Assembly: GCF_002744735.1 (NCBI RefSeq)
Contig: NZ_KZ319344.1
Location: forward strand, 37,624-101,623
Origin: Marinobacter guineae
GTDB lineage: Bacteria; Pseudomonadota; Gammaproteobacteria; Pseudomonadales; Oleiphilaceae
DNA: 64,000 nucleotides
Direction of reading: 5' to 3'
Shown here: positions 52,465 through 61,531 of the stretch, piece by piece
Numbering within the stretch: position 1 is the first letter of the stretch
How the letters are laid out: each line of letters opens with the position of its first letter
Notes under the pieces: generated by a model
What the model saw: only the letters and a program-made list of their open reading frames with translations
Database searches by the model: none
Told to the model about the DNA's origin: nothing
Position numbers and translations under genes: made by a program

Positions 52465-54381
52465 ATGGCCGCAGCAAACCCGGAAAGCAACCTTCCCCAG
52501 AACATCCGCGCAATTATGACCTTCCTGCGGGAACATGCGCCTTTCTCCAGCATGGATGATTCACACCTCGCACATTTTGCCGAGCACGCATCTCTGCAGT
52601 TCTATGCAGACGGCGATGCTGTTCTGTCCCCAGACCAGGGCGTGGTAAAAAGATTCTACGTGGTCAAACAGGGCCGGATTCGTGGCGAGCGGCATAATGA
52701 AAAGGAAGACCGGACGGAAACCACCTTTGAAATCAGCCAGGGTGAATGTTTTCCACTCGCAGCCCTTATTGGCGAGCGACCCACCAGAACCCTACACCGG
52801 GCGGCGGGAGACACCTTCTGCCTCAGCATCGGACAGGATGCCTTTATTAATCTGTTCTCCGAGAGTGAGCCGTTTCGGGATTTCTGTCTGCGCGGTGTCA
52901 GCAGCCTGCTTGATCAGGTAAACCGGCGAATCCAGTCCAGCGCCATGGCTTCCATGGGCTCCAGCACATCACTGGACACTCCCCTTGAGCGCTATGCGCT
53001 GCGCAACCCGATTGTCTGCTCCCCGGACCTTCCGGTACGCAAAGCCGTGGCCCGCATGCACGAAAACAACGTCGGCAGCATTATCGTTACCGACGACAAC
53101 CGCCATCCTACCGGCATTTTTACGCTGCGGGATCTGCGCACCATGATCGCAGAGGAAAAGGGCCCCCTGGACACGCCGGTTCGGCAGGTTATGACCAAAG
53201 ATCCCTGCTGCCTCCCGTCTCATGCGGATGCCTTTGAGGCTGCCATGCTGATGGCGGAACACCACTTTGCCCATTTGTGCGTGGTCGATGATGAACACAA
53301 GCTTATTGGTGTGGTATCGGAGCGGGACCTTTTCTCCCTGCAACGGGTGGACCTGGTCAATCTTGCCCGCACCATCGGCACCGCCACCCACTTGCGCACC
53401 CTGGTCAGCCTGCGCGCAGATGTCTCTCGCCTGGTCGATGCCATGCTCGCCCACGGCGCCGACTCGGGGCAGGTGGTCAAGATCATCACCACCCTGAACG
53501 ACGTAACCGTTCGACGGGTGCTGGAACTGAACATCAAGAAAAATGACCCTGGCATTCCCTTCACCTGGCTCACCTTTGGCAGCGAAGGCCGCCAGGAACA
53601 GACACTGCTGACCGATCAGGACAACGGCATTCTGTTCCAGACCCCGGACGGCATGACCGCAGAACAGGTCCGGGAGAAACTGCTACCGTTTGCCCAAACC
53701 GTCAACCAGGAGCTGGCGGAGTGCGGCTTTACACTGTGCAAAGGCAACATCATGGCCAGCAACCCCAAGCTGTGCCTGAGCGACCGGGAATGGGACGAAT
53801 GGTTCATCCGTTTTATTGATGCCTCGACACCCCAGAACCTGGTGTACTCCTCAATATTTCTCGATATGAGAGCAATTTTCGGCCCCACCGAGCCGTTGCA
53901 TGATTTACTCGATAAAGTGCTGTCGCGGATCCGGAAAAACGCGCTTTTCCAGAAGATGCTTGCGGGCAACGCATTCCAGAGAAAGCCCCCGCTAACGATG
54001 TTCCGGAATTTTCGCTACGTCTCGGATGGGAAAAAGCATGCACTGGATCTCAAACGCCAGGGGCTGGCCCCATTTGTGGAAGCGGTCAGGGTCTTTGCCC
54101 TCGCCAACGGAGTAGAAACGGCAAACACCCTGGAGCGAATGGACCAGCTGGCAAAGAAAGGTGTCTTTGACCCGAAGGACGCCAATGCCTGGAAGGAAGG
54201 CTATAGCCTGATCCAGGCCATCCGGATGCGGGCTCACCAGGAAATGCTTGCAAAGGGTGAAGAACTGACCAACTACATTGATCCGGACGATCTGAATCCA
54301 TTGGATCGACGCATCCTCCGGGAGTCCTTCAGACAGGCTCAGCGGTTGCAGCAGAAACTCGAAGTAACCTACCAACTCTGA
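52465..54381 (+). CDS. cNMP-binding/CBS/DUF294 nucleotidyltransferase-like protein
   Basis: This cytoplasmic signalling protein has 638 residues. An N-terminal cyclic-nucleotide-binding-like domain (about 25-140) is followed by a CBS pair (about 175-295: NPIVCSPDLPVRKAVARMHE, GVVSERDLFSL), a DUF294 nucleotidyltransferase-like domain with GSEGRQEQ (372-379) and TDQDN (383-387), and a helical C-terminal domain. A GTG four codons upstream is an alternative start. Next to it are an exonuclease and then the DUF4212/SSS symporter, a grouping typical of acetate-type loci, which suggests a role in that regulation. Confidence 0.9.
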   Translation: MAAANPESNLPQNIRAIMTFLREHAPFSSMDDSHLAHFAEHASLQFYADGDAVLSPDQGVVKRFYVVKQGRIRGERHNEKEDRTETTFEISQGECFPLAALIGERPTRTLHRAAGDTFCLSIGQDAFINLFSESEPFRDFCLRGVSSLLDQVNRRIQSSAMASMGSSTSLDTPLERYALRNPIVCSPDLPVRKAVARMHENNVGSIIVTDDNRHPTGIFTLRDLRTMIAEEKGPLDTPVRQVMTKDPCCLPSHADAFEAAMLMAEHHFAHLCVVDDEHKLIGVVSERDLFSLQRVDLVNLARTIGTATHLRTLVSLRADVSRLVDAMLAHGADSGQVVKIITTLNDVTVRRVLELNIKKNDPGIPFTWLTFGSEGRQEQTLLTDQDNGILFQTPDGMTAEQVREKLLPFAQTVNQELAECGFTLCKGNIMASNPKLCLSDREWDEWFIRFIDASTPQNLVYSSIFLDMRAIFGPTEPLHDLLDKVLSRIRKNALFQKMLAGNAFQRKPPLTMFRNFRYVSDGKKHALDLKRQGLAPFVEAVRVFALANGVETANTLERMDQLAKKGVFDPKDANAWKEGYSLIQAIRMRAHQEMLAKGEELTNYIDPDDLNPLDRRILRESFRQAQRLQQKLEVTYQL

Positions 54382-54398
54382 CCGTCAGGCAACACGTC

Positions 54399-55106
54399 AT
54401 GCTGGAACAGATCAAACATTGGATAGAGCAGCGCCGGGGCGGGAAGATTGGCAGTCACGACCCAGACAATCTGCCCCATCCCAAATCACCGGGGGAGCAA
54501 CTGCTTTCCGATTGCCGCCTGATTGTCCTTGACCTTGAAACCACGGGGCTGAACACCTCCAGGGATGAGGTCATCGCGATCGGTGCCGTGGCCATCCGGG
54601 GCGGCATTATCCACCTCGGTGACCAGTTTGATCTGATACTGCGGCGACCAGAACTGGATATACGGGAAACCGTGCTCATCCACGGAATCGGCCCTGAAGC
54701 CCTTACCCAGGGCCACGAAACCGAAGATGCCTTGCTTTATTTGCTGGAATGGATGAACGGCGATCCGATACTGGCTTATCACTCGGCATTCGACCAGAAG
54801 TTCCTGGAGAAAACCCTGCGGGCCCAGCTTGGCTACACTCAGAGCCACACTTGGATGGACGTTGCAGACCTGATGCCAGCGTTTTTTCCGAATGCAAAGA
54901 CGGGGGGCAAGGGCCTTGATCATTGGGCCGACTATTTCGGCCTGGAGGTGGCAGAAAGACACCACGCCGCATCCGATGCCCTGGCGACCGCCGAGTTGAC
55001 TCTGGTGGCTCTGAATAAGGCCCGAAAAGAAGGTGTAAAAACCCTTAAGGGACTCCATGACAAGCTTCATTATCGCCGGCGACTGCAAAACATGCATCGT
55101 TTTTGA
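54399..55106 (+). CDS. DEDDh-type 3'-5' exonuclease (DnaQ-like)
   Basis: The protein has 235 residues with the exonuclease triad: Exo I VLDLETTGLN (Asp45, Glu47), Exo II AYHSAFDQKFLE, and Exo III HHAASDALATAEL. It resembles the DNA polymerase III epsilon exonuclease domain but lacks any link to the core polymerase genes here and has an N-terminal basic extension of about 40 residues. It follows the DUF294 gene by 17 bases, so the two are co-transcribed; this pair is conserved beside acetate permease genes in related bacteria. Confidence 0.9.
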   Translation: MLEQIKHWIEQRRGGKIGSHDPDNLPHPKSPGEQLLSDCRLIVLDLETTGLNTSRDEVIAIGAVAIRGGIIHLGDQFDLILRRPELDIRETVLIHGIGPEALTQGHETEDALLYLLEWMNGDPILAYHSAFDQKFLEKTLRAQLGYTQSHTWMDVADLMPAFFPNAKTGGKGLDHWADYFGLEVAERHHAASDALATAELTLVALNKARKEGVKTLKGLHDKLHYRRRLQNMHRF

Positions 55107-55318
55107 TTCTGAGTACGAACGAATCCGCAGAACTCGATGAAATATTCGGCAAATGACTGAGAATTAGACCTTTTGCCAATATCTATAAATCGCTTGGCCA
55201 GTAAAGTCACTAGGGACAAATAGTCGGAGAAGTACTTATATGAATAATAAATTCTCTAACCGAAGTGCCTCACCAAAAACCCACCCAACCTCCACAAAAA
55301 CAAAACAGGAGTGATCCT
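55107..55318. other. intergenic regulatory region upstream of the symporter genes
   Basis: This AT-rich 212-base spacer contains TATAAA near 55185 and an A/T-rich stretch at 55235-55265, and probably carries the symporter promoter. The first gene's ribosome-binding site (AGGAGTGAT) ends it. I could not define an operator or a sigma-54 site. Confidence 0.4.
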
Positions 55319-55582
55319 ATGTCAGGTCATAGCTACGACTCTGAAAAGTACTGGAAGGCGAACCTCCGCCTGATATTCGGGAGCCTGATTATCTGGGCCC
55401 TCGTATCTTACGGCTTTGCTATTCTGCTCCGTCCGATGCTTGCGGGAATTCCGATTGGTGGTACTGATCTTGGCTTCTGGTTCGCCCAGCAAGGTTCCAT
55501 CCTTACGTTCATCGCTCTGATCTTCCACTACGCGTGGCGCATGAACAAGATCGACGAAAAATTCGGCGTGCACGAGGAGTAA
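55319..55582 (+). CDS. DUF4212 family small subunit of a sodium/solute symporter
   Basis: The protein has 87 residues with two membrane helices (IFGSLIIWALVSYGFAILL and GSILTFIALIFHYAWRM). SEKYWKANLRLI at the start and the short loop FGVHEE at the end are typical of DUF4212 proteins, which pair with the large symporter subunit. AGGAGTGAT before the ATG sets the start. It is 6 bases upstream of the large subunit gene. It takes the place that DUF485 (YjcH) has next to ActP in other bacteria. Confidence 0.9.
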   Translation: MSGHSYDSEKYWKANLRLIFGSLIIWALVSYGFAILLRPMLAGIPIGGTDLGFWFAQQGSILTFIALIFHYAWRMNKIDEKFGVHEE

Positions 55583-55588
55583 GAACGA

Positions 55589-57355
55589 ATGAGCCAATTT
55601 GCAATCAACATCATGTTCGTAGGGGGCTCGTTCCTCCTCTATATCCTGATTGCTATCTGGGCGAAAGCCGGTAGCACCAAGGACTTCTACGTTGCGGGCG
55701 GCGGCGTTCACCCGGTCACCAACGGTATGGCGATCGGCGCAGACTGGATGTCCGCGGCATCGTTCATCTCAATGGCGGGCCTGATTGCCGCCGGTGGTTA
55801 CGCCAACTCCACCTTCCTGATGGGTTGGACCGGTGGTTATGTTCTGCTTGCAATGCTGCTGGCTCCATACCTGCGGAAGTTCGGCAAGTTCACCGTTCCC
55901 GAGTTTATCGGCGATCGTTTCTATAGCAAGAATGCCCGCCTGGTGGCGGTCCTCTGTCTGATCGTAGCATCTGTAACCTACGTAATCGGCCAGATGGCTG
56001 GTGCCGGTGTTGCCTTCTCCCGCTTCCTGGAGGTTGAATCAACCGTCGGCCTGATGATCGCGGCCGTTGTAGTATTCATCTACGCGGTACTCGGTGGCAT
56101 GAAGGGTATCACCTACACCCAGGTAGCCCAGTACTGCGTACTGATCATCGCCTACACCATTCCTGCGGTATTCATCTCCATGCAGTTGACTGGCAATCCG
56201 GTTCCACCGCTGGGTCTGTTCTCGACTCACATTGATTCCGGCATGCCGATCCTCGACAAACTGAACCAGGTCATCACCGACCTCGGCTTCAACGAATACA
56301 CCGCCGACATCGACAACAAACTGAACATGGTTCTGTTTACCCTGTCGCTGATGATCGGTACAGCGGGTCTGCCCCACGTAATCATCCGCTTCTTCACCGT
56401 ACCGAAGGTTGCTGACGCACGTTGGTCAGCAGGTTGGGCTCTGGTCTTCATCGCCCTGCTGTACCTGACCGCTCCGGCTGTTGCTTCCATGGCACGTCTG
56501 AACCTGATGACCACCATCTACCCGGACGGCACAGCAGCTGAGCCGATCCAGTACGATGAGCGTCCAAACTGGGTAAGAGAGTGGGAAGTAACTGGTCTTA
56601 TCCAGTTCACCGACAAGAACGAAGATGGTCGGATCCAGCTCTACAACGACGTACCGGCATTCCAGGAACAGGCTGACGCCCGCGGCTGGAACGGTAACGA
56701 GCTGGTAGTCAACCGGGACATCCTGGTATTGGCTAACCCGGAAATTGCCAACCTGCCGGGCTGGGTAATCGGTCTGATCGCAGCGGGTGGTCTGGCAGCA
56801 GCGCTGTCCACAGCGGCCGGTCTGTTGCTCGCGATTTCGTCGGCGGTCAGTCACGACCTTATCAAGGGCTCTATTAACCCGGCCATATCGGAAAAAGGCG
56901 AGCTTCTCGCTGCCCGTATCTCTATGGCGGTGGCCATCGTTGTTGCCACATACCTTGGGGCAAACCCCCCAGGCTTCGCGGCACAGGTGGTTGCGCTTGC
57001 ATTCGGTATTGCAGCGGCTTCCCTGTTCCCGGCGCTGATGATGGGTATCTTCTCCAAGCGTGTGAACAACACAGGCGCTATTGCAGGCATGCTGACCGGT
57101 CTGGGCTTCACCCTGGCGTACATTTTCGTGTACAAGGGCTGGCTGTTCATCCCGGGCACCAATAACCTGCCGGATACCCCGGAAAACTGGGTACTGGGCA
57201 TCTCCCCGCTGTCTATCGGCGCGGTTGGTGCAATCGTCAACTTTGCGGTAGCCTTCATTGTATCCAACGCAACTGAAGAACCGCCCGTTGAGATTCAGGA
57301 ACTGGTTGAAAGCGTCCGTTACCCGCGTGGTTCCGGTCAAGCTCAAGACCACTAA
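55589..57355 (+). CDS. SSS-family sodium/solute symporter large subunit (acetate/organic-acid type)
   Basis: This integral membrane transporter has 588 residues and about 13 hydrophobic helices. Signatures are FYVAGGGVHPVTNGMAIGAD, DWMSAASFISMAGLI, PEFIGDRFYS, GTAGLPHVIIRFFTVP and the conserved sodium-site region AAALSTAAGLLLAISSAVSHD. A hydrophilic insertion (about 300-375) separates helices 8 and 9. It belongs with the VC_2705-type symporters that pair with DUF4212. Acetate is the likely substrate because a CrbS-like kinase lies nearby, but this is inference. Confidence 0.92.
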   Translation: MSQFAINIMFVGGSFLLYILIAIWAKAGSTKDFYVAGGGVHPVTNGMAIGADWMSAASFISMAGLIAAGGYANSTFLMGWTGGYVLLAMLLAPYLRKFGKFTVPEFIGDRFYSKNARLVAVLCLIVASVTYVIGQMAGAGVAFSRFLEVESTVGLMIAAVVVFIYAVLGGMKGITYTQVAQYCVLIIAYTIPAVFISMQLTGNPVPPLGLFSTHIDSGMPILDKLNQVITDLGFNEYTADIDNKLNMVLFTLSLMIGTAGLPHVIIRFFTVPKVADARWSAGWALVFIALLYLTAPAVASMARLNLMTTIYPDGTAAEPIQYDERPNWVREWEVTGLIQFTDKNEDGRIQLYNDVPAFQEQADARGWNGNELVVNRDILVLANPEIANLPGWVIGLIAAGGLAAALSTAAGLLLAISSAVSHDLIKGSINPAISEKGELLAARISMAVAIVVATYLGANPPGFAAQVVALAFGIAAASLFPALMMGIFSKRVNNTGAIAGMLTGLGFTLAYIFVYKGWLFIPGTNNLPDTPENWVLGISPLSIGAVGAIVNFAVAFIVSNATEEPPVEIQELVESVRYPRGSGQAQDH

Positions 57356-57401
57356 GCAACATCTCAACCTGATTCAGTCATTGAATTGACAGGTTGATAC
57401 T

Positions 57402-57438
57402 GAACGGGCTTCCTCAATGAGGGAGCCCGTTCTTTTTT
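57402..57438 (+). terminator. intrinsic terminator of the symporter genes
   Basis: A 12-base-pair stem (GAACGGGCTTCC/GGGAGCCCGTTC, one G-T pair) with a 7-base loop is followed by six T residues. It ends 15 bases before the next gene's start codon, so the genes downstream need their own promoter or read-through. Confidence 0.85.
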
Positions 57439-57452
57439 AAGGAAAATATTTT

Positions 57453-57959
57453 ATGTTCTGGACATTCGTTGCCACTGTAGTCTGCGGCCTGGGTGCAGCA
57501 GGTATCGCTCTCGGTATCAGAGCCGCTACCCGCAACACAGCCCCGAAGTGGATCATCCCCGTTTTTGCCGGCGCTGGAATGCTCGGCTATCTGATCTACA
57601 CCGAGTACACCTGGTACGACCACAAACAATCCCGGCTGCCGGAAGAAGCAGTGGTTGTAAATACTGAAACTGACGGCATCTTTTGGCGACCCTGGACCTT
57701 TGTTTTCCCGTATGTCACTGCTTTTTCGACTGTCGATACAAAAAGTATCAGCCGAGACACGAACAGCGATGACATCGTCCGGTTTACTCTCTATCGCTTT
57801 GAACAGAAGCTGGCGGACGCTGTTTCTCACCGGATTCACATCATCAATTGCGCGACTCGGGAACTGGTACCACTGGGATCTGACGGAAGCCCGCGCATTG
57901 ATAACCTGAAGGTGCTGGAGCCTGGAGACGCTCTGTATCAAACCGTCTGCGTGGAGTGA
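57453..57959 (+). CDS. small membrane protein of unknown function
   Basis: The protein has 168 residues. Two N-terminal helices (FWTFVATVVCGLGAAGIALGI region and IIPVFAGAGMLGYLIYTEY) are followed by a soluble domain with WRPWTFVFPYVTAFSTVDT and VEPGDALYQTVC-like ending. I do not recognise a named family. AAGGA lies 9-12 bases before the ATG. It sits between the symporter terminator and the giant histidine kinase, and its start is in or near the kinase promoter region. Confidence 0.8.
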   Translation: MFWTFVATVVCGLGAAGIALGIRAATRNTAPKWIIPVFAGAGMLGYLIYTEYTWYDHKQSRLPEEAVVVNTETDGIFWRPWTFVFPYVTAFSTVDTKSISRDTNSDDIVRFTLYRFEQKLADAVSHRIHIINCATRELVPLGSDGSPRIDNLKVLEPGDALYQTVCVE

Positions 57960-58012
57960 TGCATCAATAGCATTACGCCCCAGCGTTCCGACCCCGACGG
58001 GAATGTGTATCT

Positions 58013-61000
58013 ATGATTAGTGCCTGGCTGCTGGTTCTTATATCCATCACCTACATCTCGATCCTGTTTGTGATCGCCTGGGCCGGCGACAAACACCCGG
58101 CCCTATATCGCCGCCGCCTCGCACGAACCCATATCTACGCCCTGTCACTGGCGGTTTACTTTACCTCCTGGACCTTCTATGGCGCCGTTGGCCGCGCCAC
58201 ACAGGAGGGTCTTGGCTTTCTTCCGATATACCTCGGCCCCCTGTTAGTCTTTGTTTTCGGCGCGCCCCTACTGCGCCGGATCATTTACATCAGCAAACGC
58301 AACAACAGTACGTCCATAGCCGACTTCATCGCCTCCCGATACGGAAAATCCCAGCTTCTAGCTGCGATGATCGCAACGTTTGCCCTGATTGGCAGCGTTC
58401 CCTACATCGCTTTGCAGCTCAAGGCGATTGCCATGGGCTTTAACGTGCTATCCGCGACAGATCCAGGATATAGGGAGCTGAGTTCGGCAGCCTGGAACGA
58501 TTCTGCCTGGTACATCACACTAGCCTTGGCAGTCTTTACCGTGCTTTTCGGCACCCGGCACCTTGAATCCACGGAACATCACCGTGGTATGATTCAGGCG
58601 GTTGCCTTTGAATCACTGATCAAGCTCGTGGCATTTGTCGCCGTCGGCCTTTTTGTGGGCTACGGCCTGTATGGCGGTTTTGGAGACCTGTTTTCCCGGG
58701 CGAAGGATGCTGACCTGCTCGGCACCCTGACCACCGATGGCATCGAGGCTCCGGCCTTCATTACCCAGACTCTGATTGCGATGCTCGCGATCATCTGCTT
58801 GCCACGGCAGTTCCATGTCATGGTGGTGGAGAACACCGATCACCGGGATTTCGAGATTGCCCGCTGGGCCATGCCCATCTATCTGATCGTTGCCAGCGCG
58901 TTTGTGCTTCCAATTGCCGCCGCTGGCCTCCTGTCTCCTGAGCTGGCAGCGGGCAACCCCGACACACTGATCCTCCAGTTGCCGATCATGGCCGGCGAGG
59001 AATGGCTGGCAGTGCTGGCTTTTCTCGGGGGTGGCTCAGCCGCTGCCGCCATGGTTATCGTCTGCTCGGTAGCCATTGCCACCATGGTGAGTAATGAGAT
59101 CATCATGCCCGCCCTACTCAAGTTCTTCCGGCCAGGCATGAACCGGCGCACCGACCTCAGTTATCTGCTTCTCAGCATACGCCGGGTAGCCATATTCGTT
59201 GTTCTGCTGACTGCATACGGCTTCTATCGAATGGCGGGCGAGGATTACAGCCTCACCGCCTTCGGGTTGTTATCGTTCGCGGCAGCCGCCCAGTTCGGTC
59301 CGGCGCTGGTTGGCGGTATCATCTGGCGGCGAGGCAATTACATGGGGGCTGTCTGGGGCCTTGGGCTGGGCTTTCTCATGTGGTGTTACACCCTGCTCCT
59401 GCCGGCCCTGGCGACCACAGGATGGATGACAGATACCCTGATAGACCAGGGCATCTGGGGCCTCAGCTGGACCCGGCCCACTGCGTTGTTCGGCTCAGAA
59501 CTGGACCAGACCAGCCATGGCATCATCTGGAGCCTGGGCATCAACACTGTAGTCTACATCGTGCTTTCAATGCTGACTCGTCAGCGTGTTCGCGAGAAGA
59601 TCCAGATTGCCTCGTTCTTTCATGATCCCCAACCCAAGGCGGAAACTGCCCAGCACCAGAGCTGGCAGGGCGAAATTCTGACCTCCGACCTGCAGGCCCT
59701 TACTGACCGCTTCATGGGTGAGGAGCGTTCCGAAACAATATTCCGGAATTACGAGCGCCGAAACGCCATCCGGCTGCATCCGCATCGCCCGGCCTCTGCT
59801 CACCTTATGAAGTATATTGAGCGTCAGCTGGCTTCCGTTATCGGGGCATCCACTGCCCGTGTCGTACTGGAATCCACGCTCACCGGTCGCGACATGCAGA
59901 TTGAGGACGTGGTCAGCATTGTCGATGAAGCCTCCCAGGCCATGACCTTCAGTCGTGAACTGCTGCAGTCAGCCATTGAAAACATCAGTCTGGGCGTCTC
60001 TGTGGTTAACCATCAGCAACAGCTGGTGGTCTGGAATCACCGCTATCTTGAACTGTTCACCTACCCCAAGGGATTTGTGAGGGTTGGTCGCCCGGTGGAA
60101 GATCTGATGCGGTATAACCTGACGAACGCTAACCTCTCAGCCCGCAGGATTGATGAAGTGGTCGCGGACCGGTGCACCAGCATGCGGGAAGGGCGTCCAA
60201 TGTCCTATGAGCGCCAGAGGCCGGATGGCACCGTCTTGCGGGTAGATGGCAGCCCGATCCCCGGGGGTGGCTATGTCACTACCTTCCAGGACATAACCGC
60301 CATGCGGCGGACCGAGCAGGCCCTGAAGGAAACCAATATCTACTTGGAGCAGCGGGTAAAGGAGCGTACACAAGAGCTTCAGGTCATCAACGAGCAGATG
60401 CTGAAAGCAAAATCCGTTGCCGAACAAGCGAACCAGAGCAAGACCCGGTTTCTGGCATCCGCCAGTCATGATCTGTTGCAGCCCCTCAATGCGGCCCGTC
60501 TGTTTACCTCTGCCTTGGCCGGAAAGGCCGACGACACCGAAATGAAAGAGCTGGTGGACCATATTGACAGTTCCCTGGGTGCCGCCGAAGAAATCATCAG
60601 CACATTGCTTGATATCTCCAAGCTTGATGCAGGCGCCCTGGAGCCGGACATCGGCGTATTCCCGGTCAACGAGATCATGCGCCATCTTGCAACCGACTTT
60701 TCAGCCATCGCCAAGGATCAGGACCTGAAACTGCACGTTGTGCCGAGCAGCGCCTGGATCCGATCGGATGCCAAGTTGCTACGCCGTGTGGTCCAGAACT
60801 TCCTGTCCAATGCCATACGCTACACACCGGAGGGCAAGATTCTGCTCGGCTGTCGAAGATTAAAAGGGTATATCCGCATCGAAGTCTGGGACACGGGGCC
60901 AGGGATACCCGAAGACCAGTTGGCGCATATTTTCGAGGAATTCCGCCGCTTTCAGCACGGCCGTGACAAGAAAGGGCTTGGGCTCGGACTCGCCATCGTC

Positions 61001-61531
61001 GACCGGATCAGTGGAATGTTGAACCATCCGGTTAGCGTACACTCGGTTCAGGGCCGTGGCAGCGTATTCGGAATCACCGTCCCTGTCGCCGCGCCGGAAC
61101 AGAGCGAACCCGCTGTCACCAAATCGGCGTCCAGCTCACGACGGGTGTCAAACCTCGGTGGCCTTCACTTCCTGTGTATCGACAATGACCCTGCCATTCT
61201 TCAGGGCATGGTGGCTCTGCTCGGTAACTGGAAGTGTGACGTGACCGCCGCGGAAAGCCTTAAAGACGCCATGGAAAAACTGGAAGGCCAGAGACCCGAT
61301 ATTATACTTGCCGATTACCAGCTTGATGATAACAAGAATGGTCTGGATGCCATGGATAGTATCCGTGACGCGCTTAGCGAGGACATCCCGGGGATACTAA
61401 TTACAGGGTATATGGCACCCGAAGTTCGGGAAGATGCCATGAACCGTGGTTACCAGATTCTCTACAAGCCTGTAAAACCCGCTGCATTGCGCGCATTGGT
61501 TAACAAGTTACTCAAGCAGAAGCGCTCATGA
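58013..61531 (+). CDS. SSS-domain hybrid sensor histidine kinase (CrbS-like)
   Basis: The protein has 1172 residues. The N-terminal about 525 residues form a Na+/solute symporter-like membrane domain, followed by a linker, a PAS domain (about 660-770, SAIENISLGVSVVNHQQQ), a coiled coil, the HisKA box ASHDLLQPLNAARL with phospho-acceptor His819, the HATPase N-box (Asn933 in SNAIRYTPEG) and G-boxes (DTGPGIP, GLGLGLAI), and a C-terminal receiver with Asp1101 in ILADYQLDD. Proteins of this plan, such as CrbS and CbrA, sense or respond to nutrient uptake and in CrbS control acetate use. It overlaps the next gene's start by four bases. Confidence 0.92.
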   Translation: MISAWLLVLISITYISILFVIAWAGDKHPALYRRRLARTHIYALSLAVYFTSWTFYGAVGRATQEGLGFLPIYLGPLLVFVFGAPLLRRIIYISKRNNSTSIADFIASRYGKSQLLAAMIATFALIGSVPYIALQLKAIAMGFNVLSATDPGYRELSSAAWNDSAWYITLALAVFTVLFGTRHLESTEHHRGMIQAVAFESLIKLVAFVAVGLFVGYGLYGGFGDLFSRAKDADLLGTLTTDGIEAPAFITQTLIAMLAIICLPRQFHVMVVENTDHRDFEIARWAMPIYLIVASAFVLPIAAAGLLSPELAAGNPDTLILQLPIMAGEEWLAVLAFLGGGSAAAAMVIVCSVAIATMVSNEIIMPALLKFFRPGMNRRTDLSYLLLSIRRVAIFVVLLTAYGFYRMAGEDYSLTAFGLLSFAAAAQFGPALVGGIIWRRGNYMGAVWGLGLGFLMWCYTLLLPALATTGWMTDTLIDQGIWGLSWTRPTALFGSELDQTSHGIIWSLGINTVVYIVLSMLTRQRVREKIQIASFFHDPQPKAETAQHQSWQGEILTSDLQALTDRFMGEERSETIFRNYERRNAIRLHPHRPASAHLMKYIERQLASVIGASTARVVLESTLTGRDMQIEDVVSIVDEASQAMTFSRELLQSAIENISLGVSVVNHQQQLVVWNHRYLELFTYPKGFVRVGRPVEDLMRYNLTNANLSARRIDEVVADRCTSMREGRPMSYERQRPDGTVLRVDGSPIPGGGYVTTFQDITAMRRTEQALKETNIYLEQRVKERTQELQVINEQMLKAKSVAEQANQSKTRFLASASHDLLQPLNAARLFTSALAGKADDTEMKELVDHIDSSLGAAEEIISTLLDISKLDAGALEPDIGVFPVNEIMRHLATDFSAIAKDQDLKLHVVPSSAWIRSDAKLLRRVVQNFLSNAIRYTPEGKILLGCRRLKGYIRIEVWDTGPGIPEDQLAHIFEEFRRFQHGRDKKGLGLGLAIVDRISGMLNHPVSVHSVQGRGSVFGITVPVAAPEQSEPAVTKSASSSRRVSNLGGLHFLCIDNDPAILQGMVALLGNWKCDVTAAESLKDAMEKLEGQRPDIILADYQLDDNKNGLDAMDSIRDALSEDIPGILITGYMAPEVREDAMNRGYQILYKPVKPAALRALVNKLLKQKRS

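Noticed and set aside
55107..55318. Sigma-54 or CrbR binding site upstream of the symporter genes
   Set aside because: No good GG-N10-GC match with correct flanks, and I have no reliable consensus for a CrbR site to apply.
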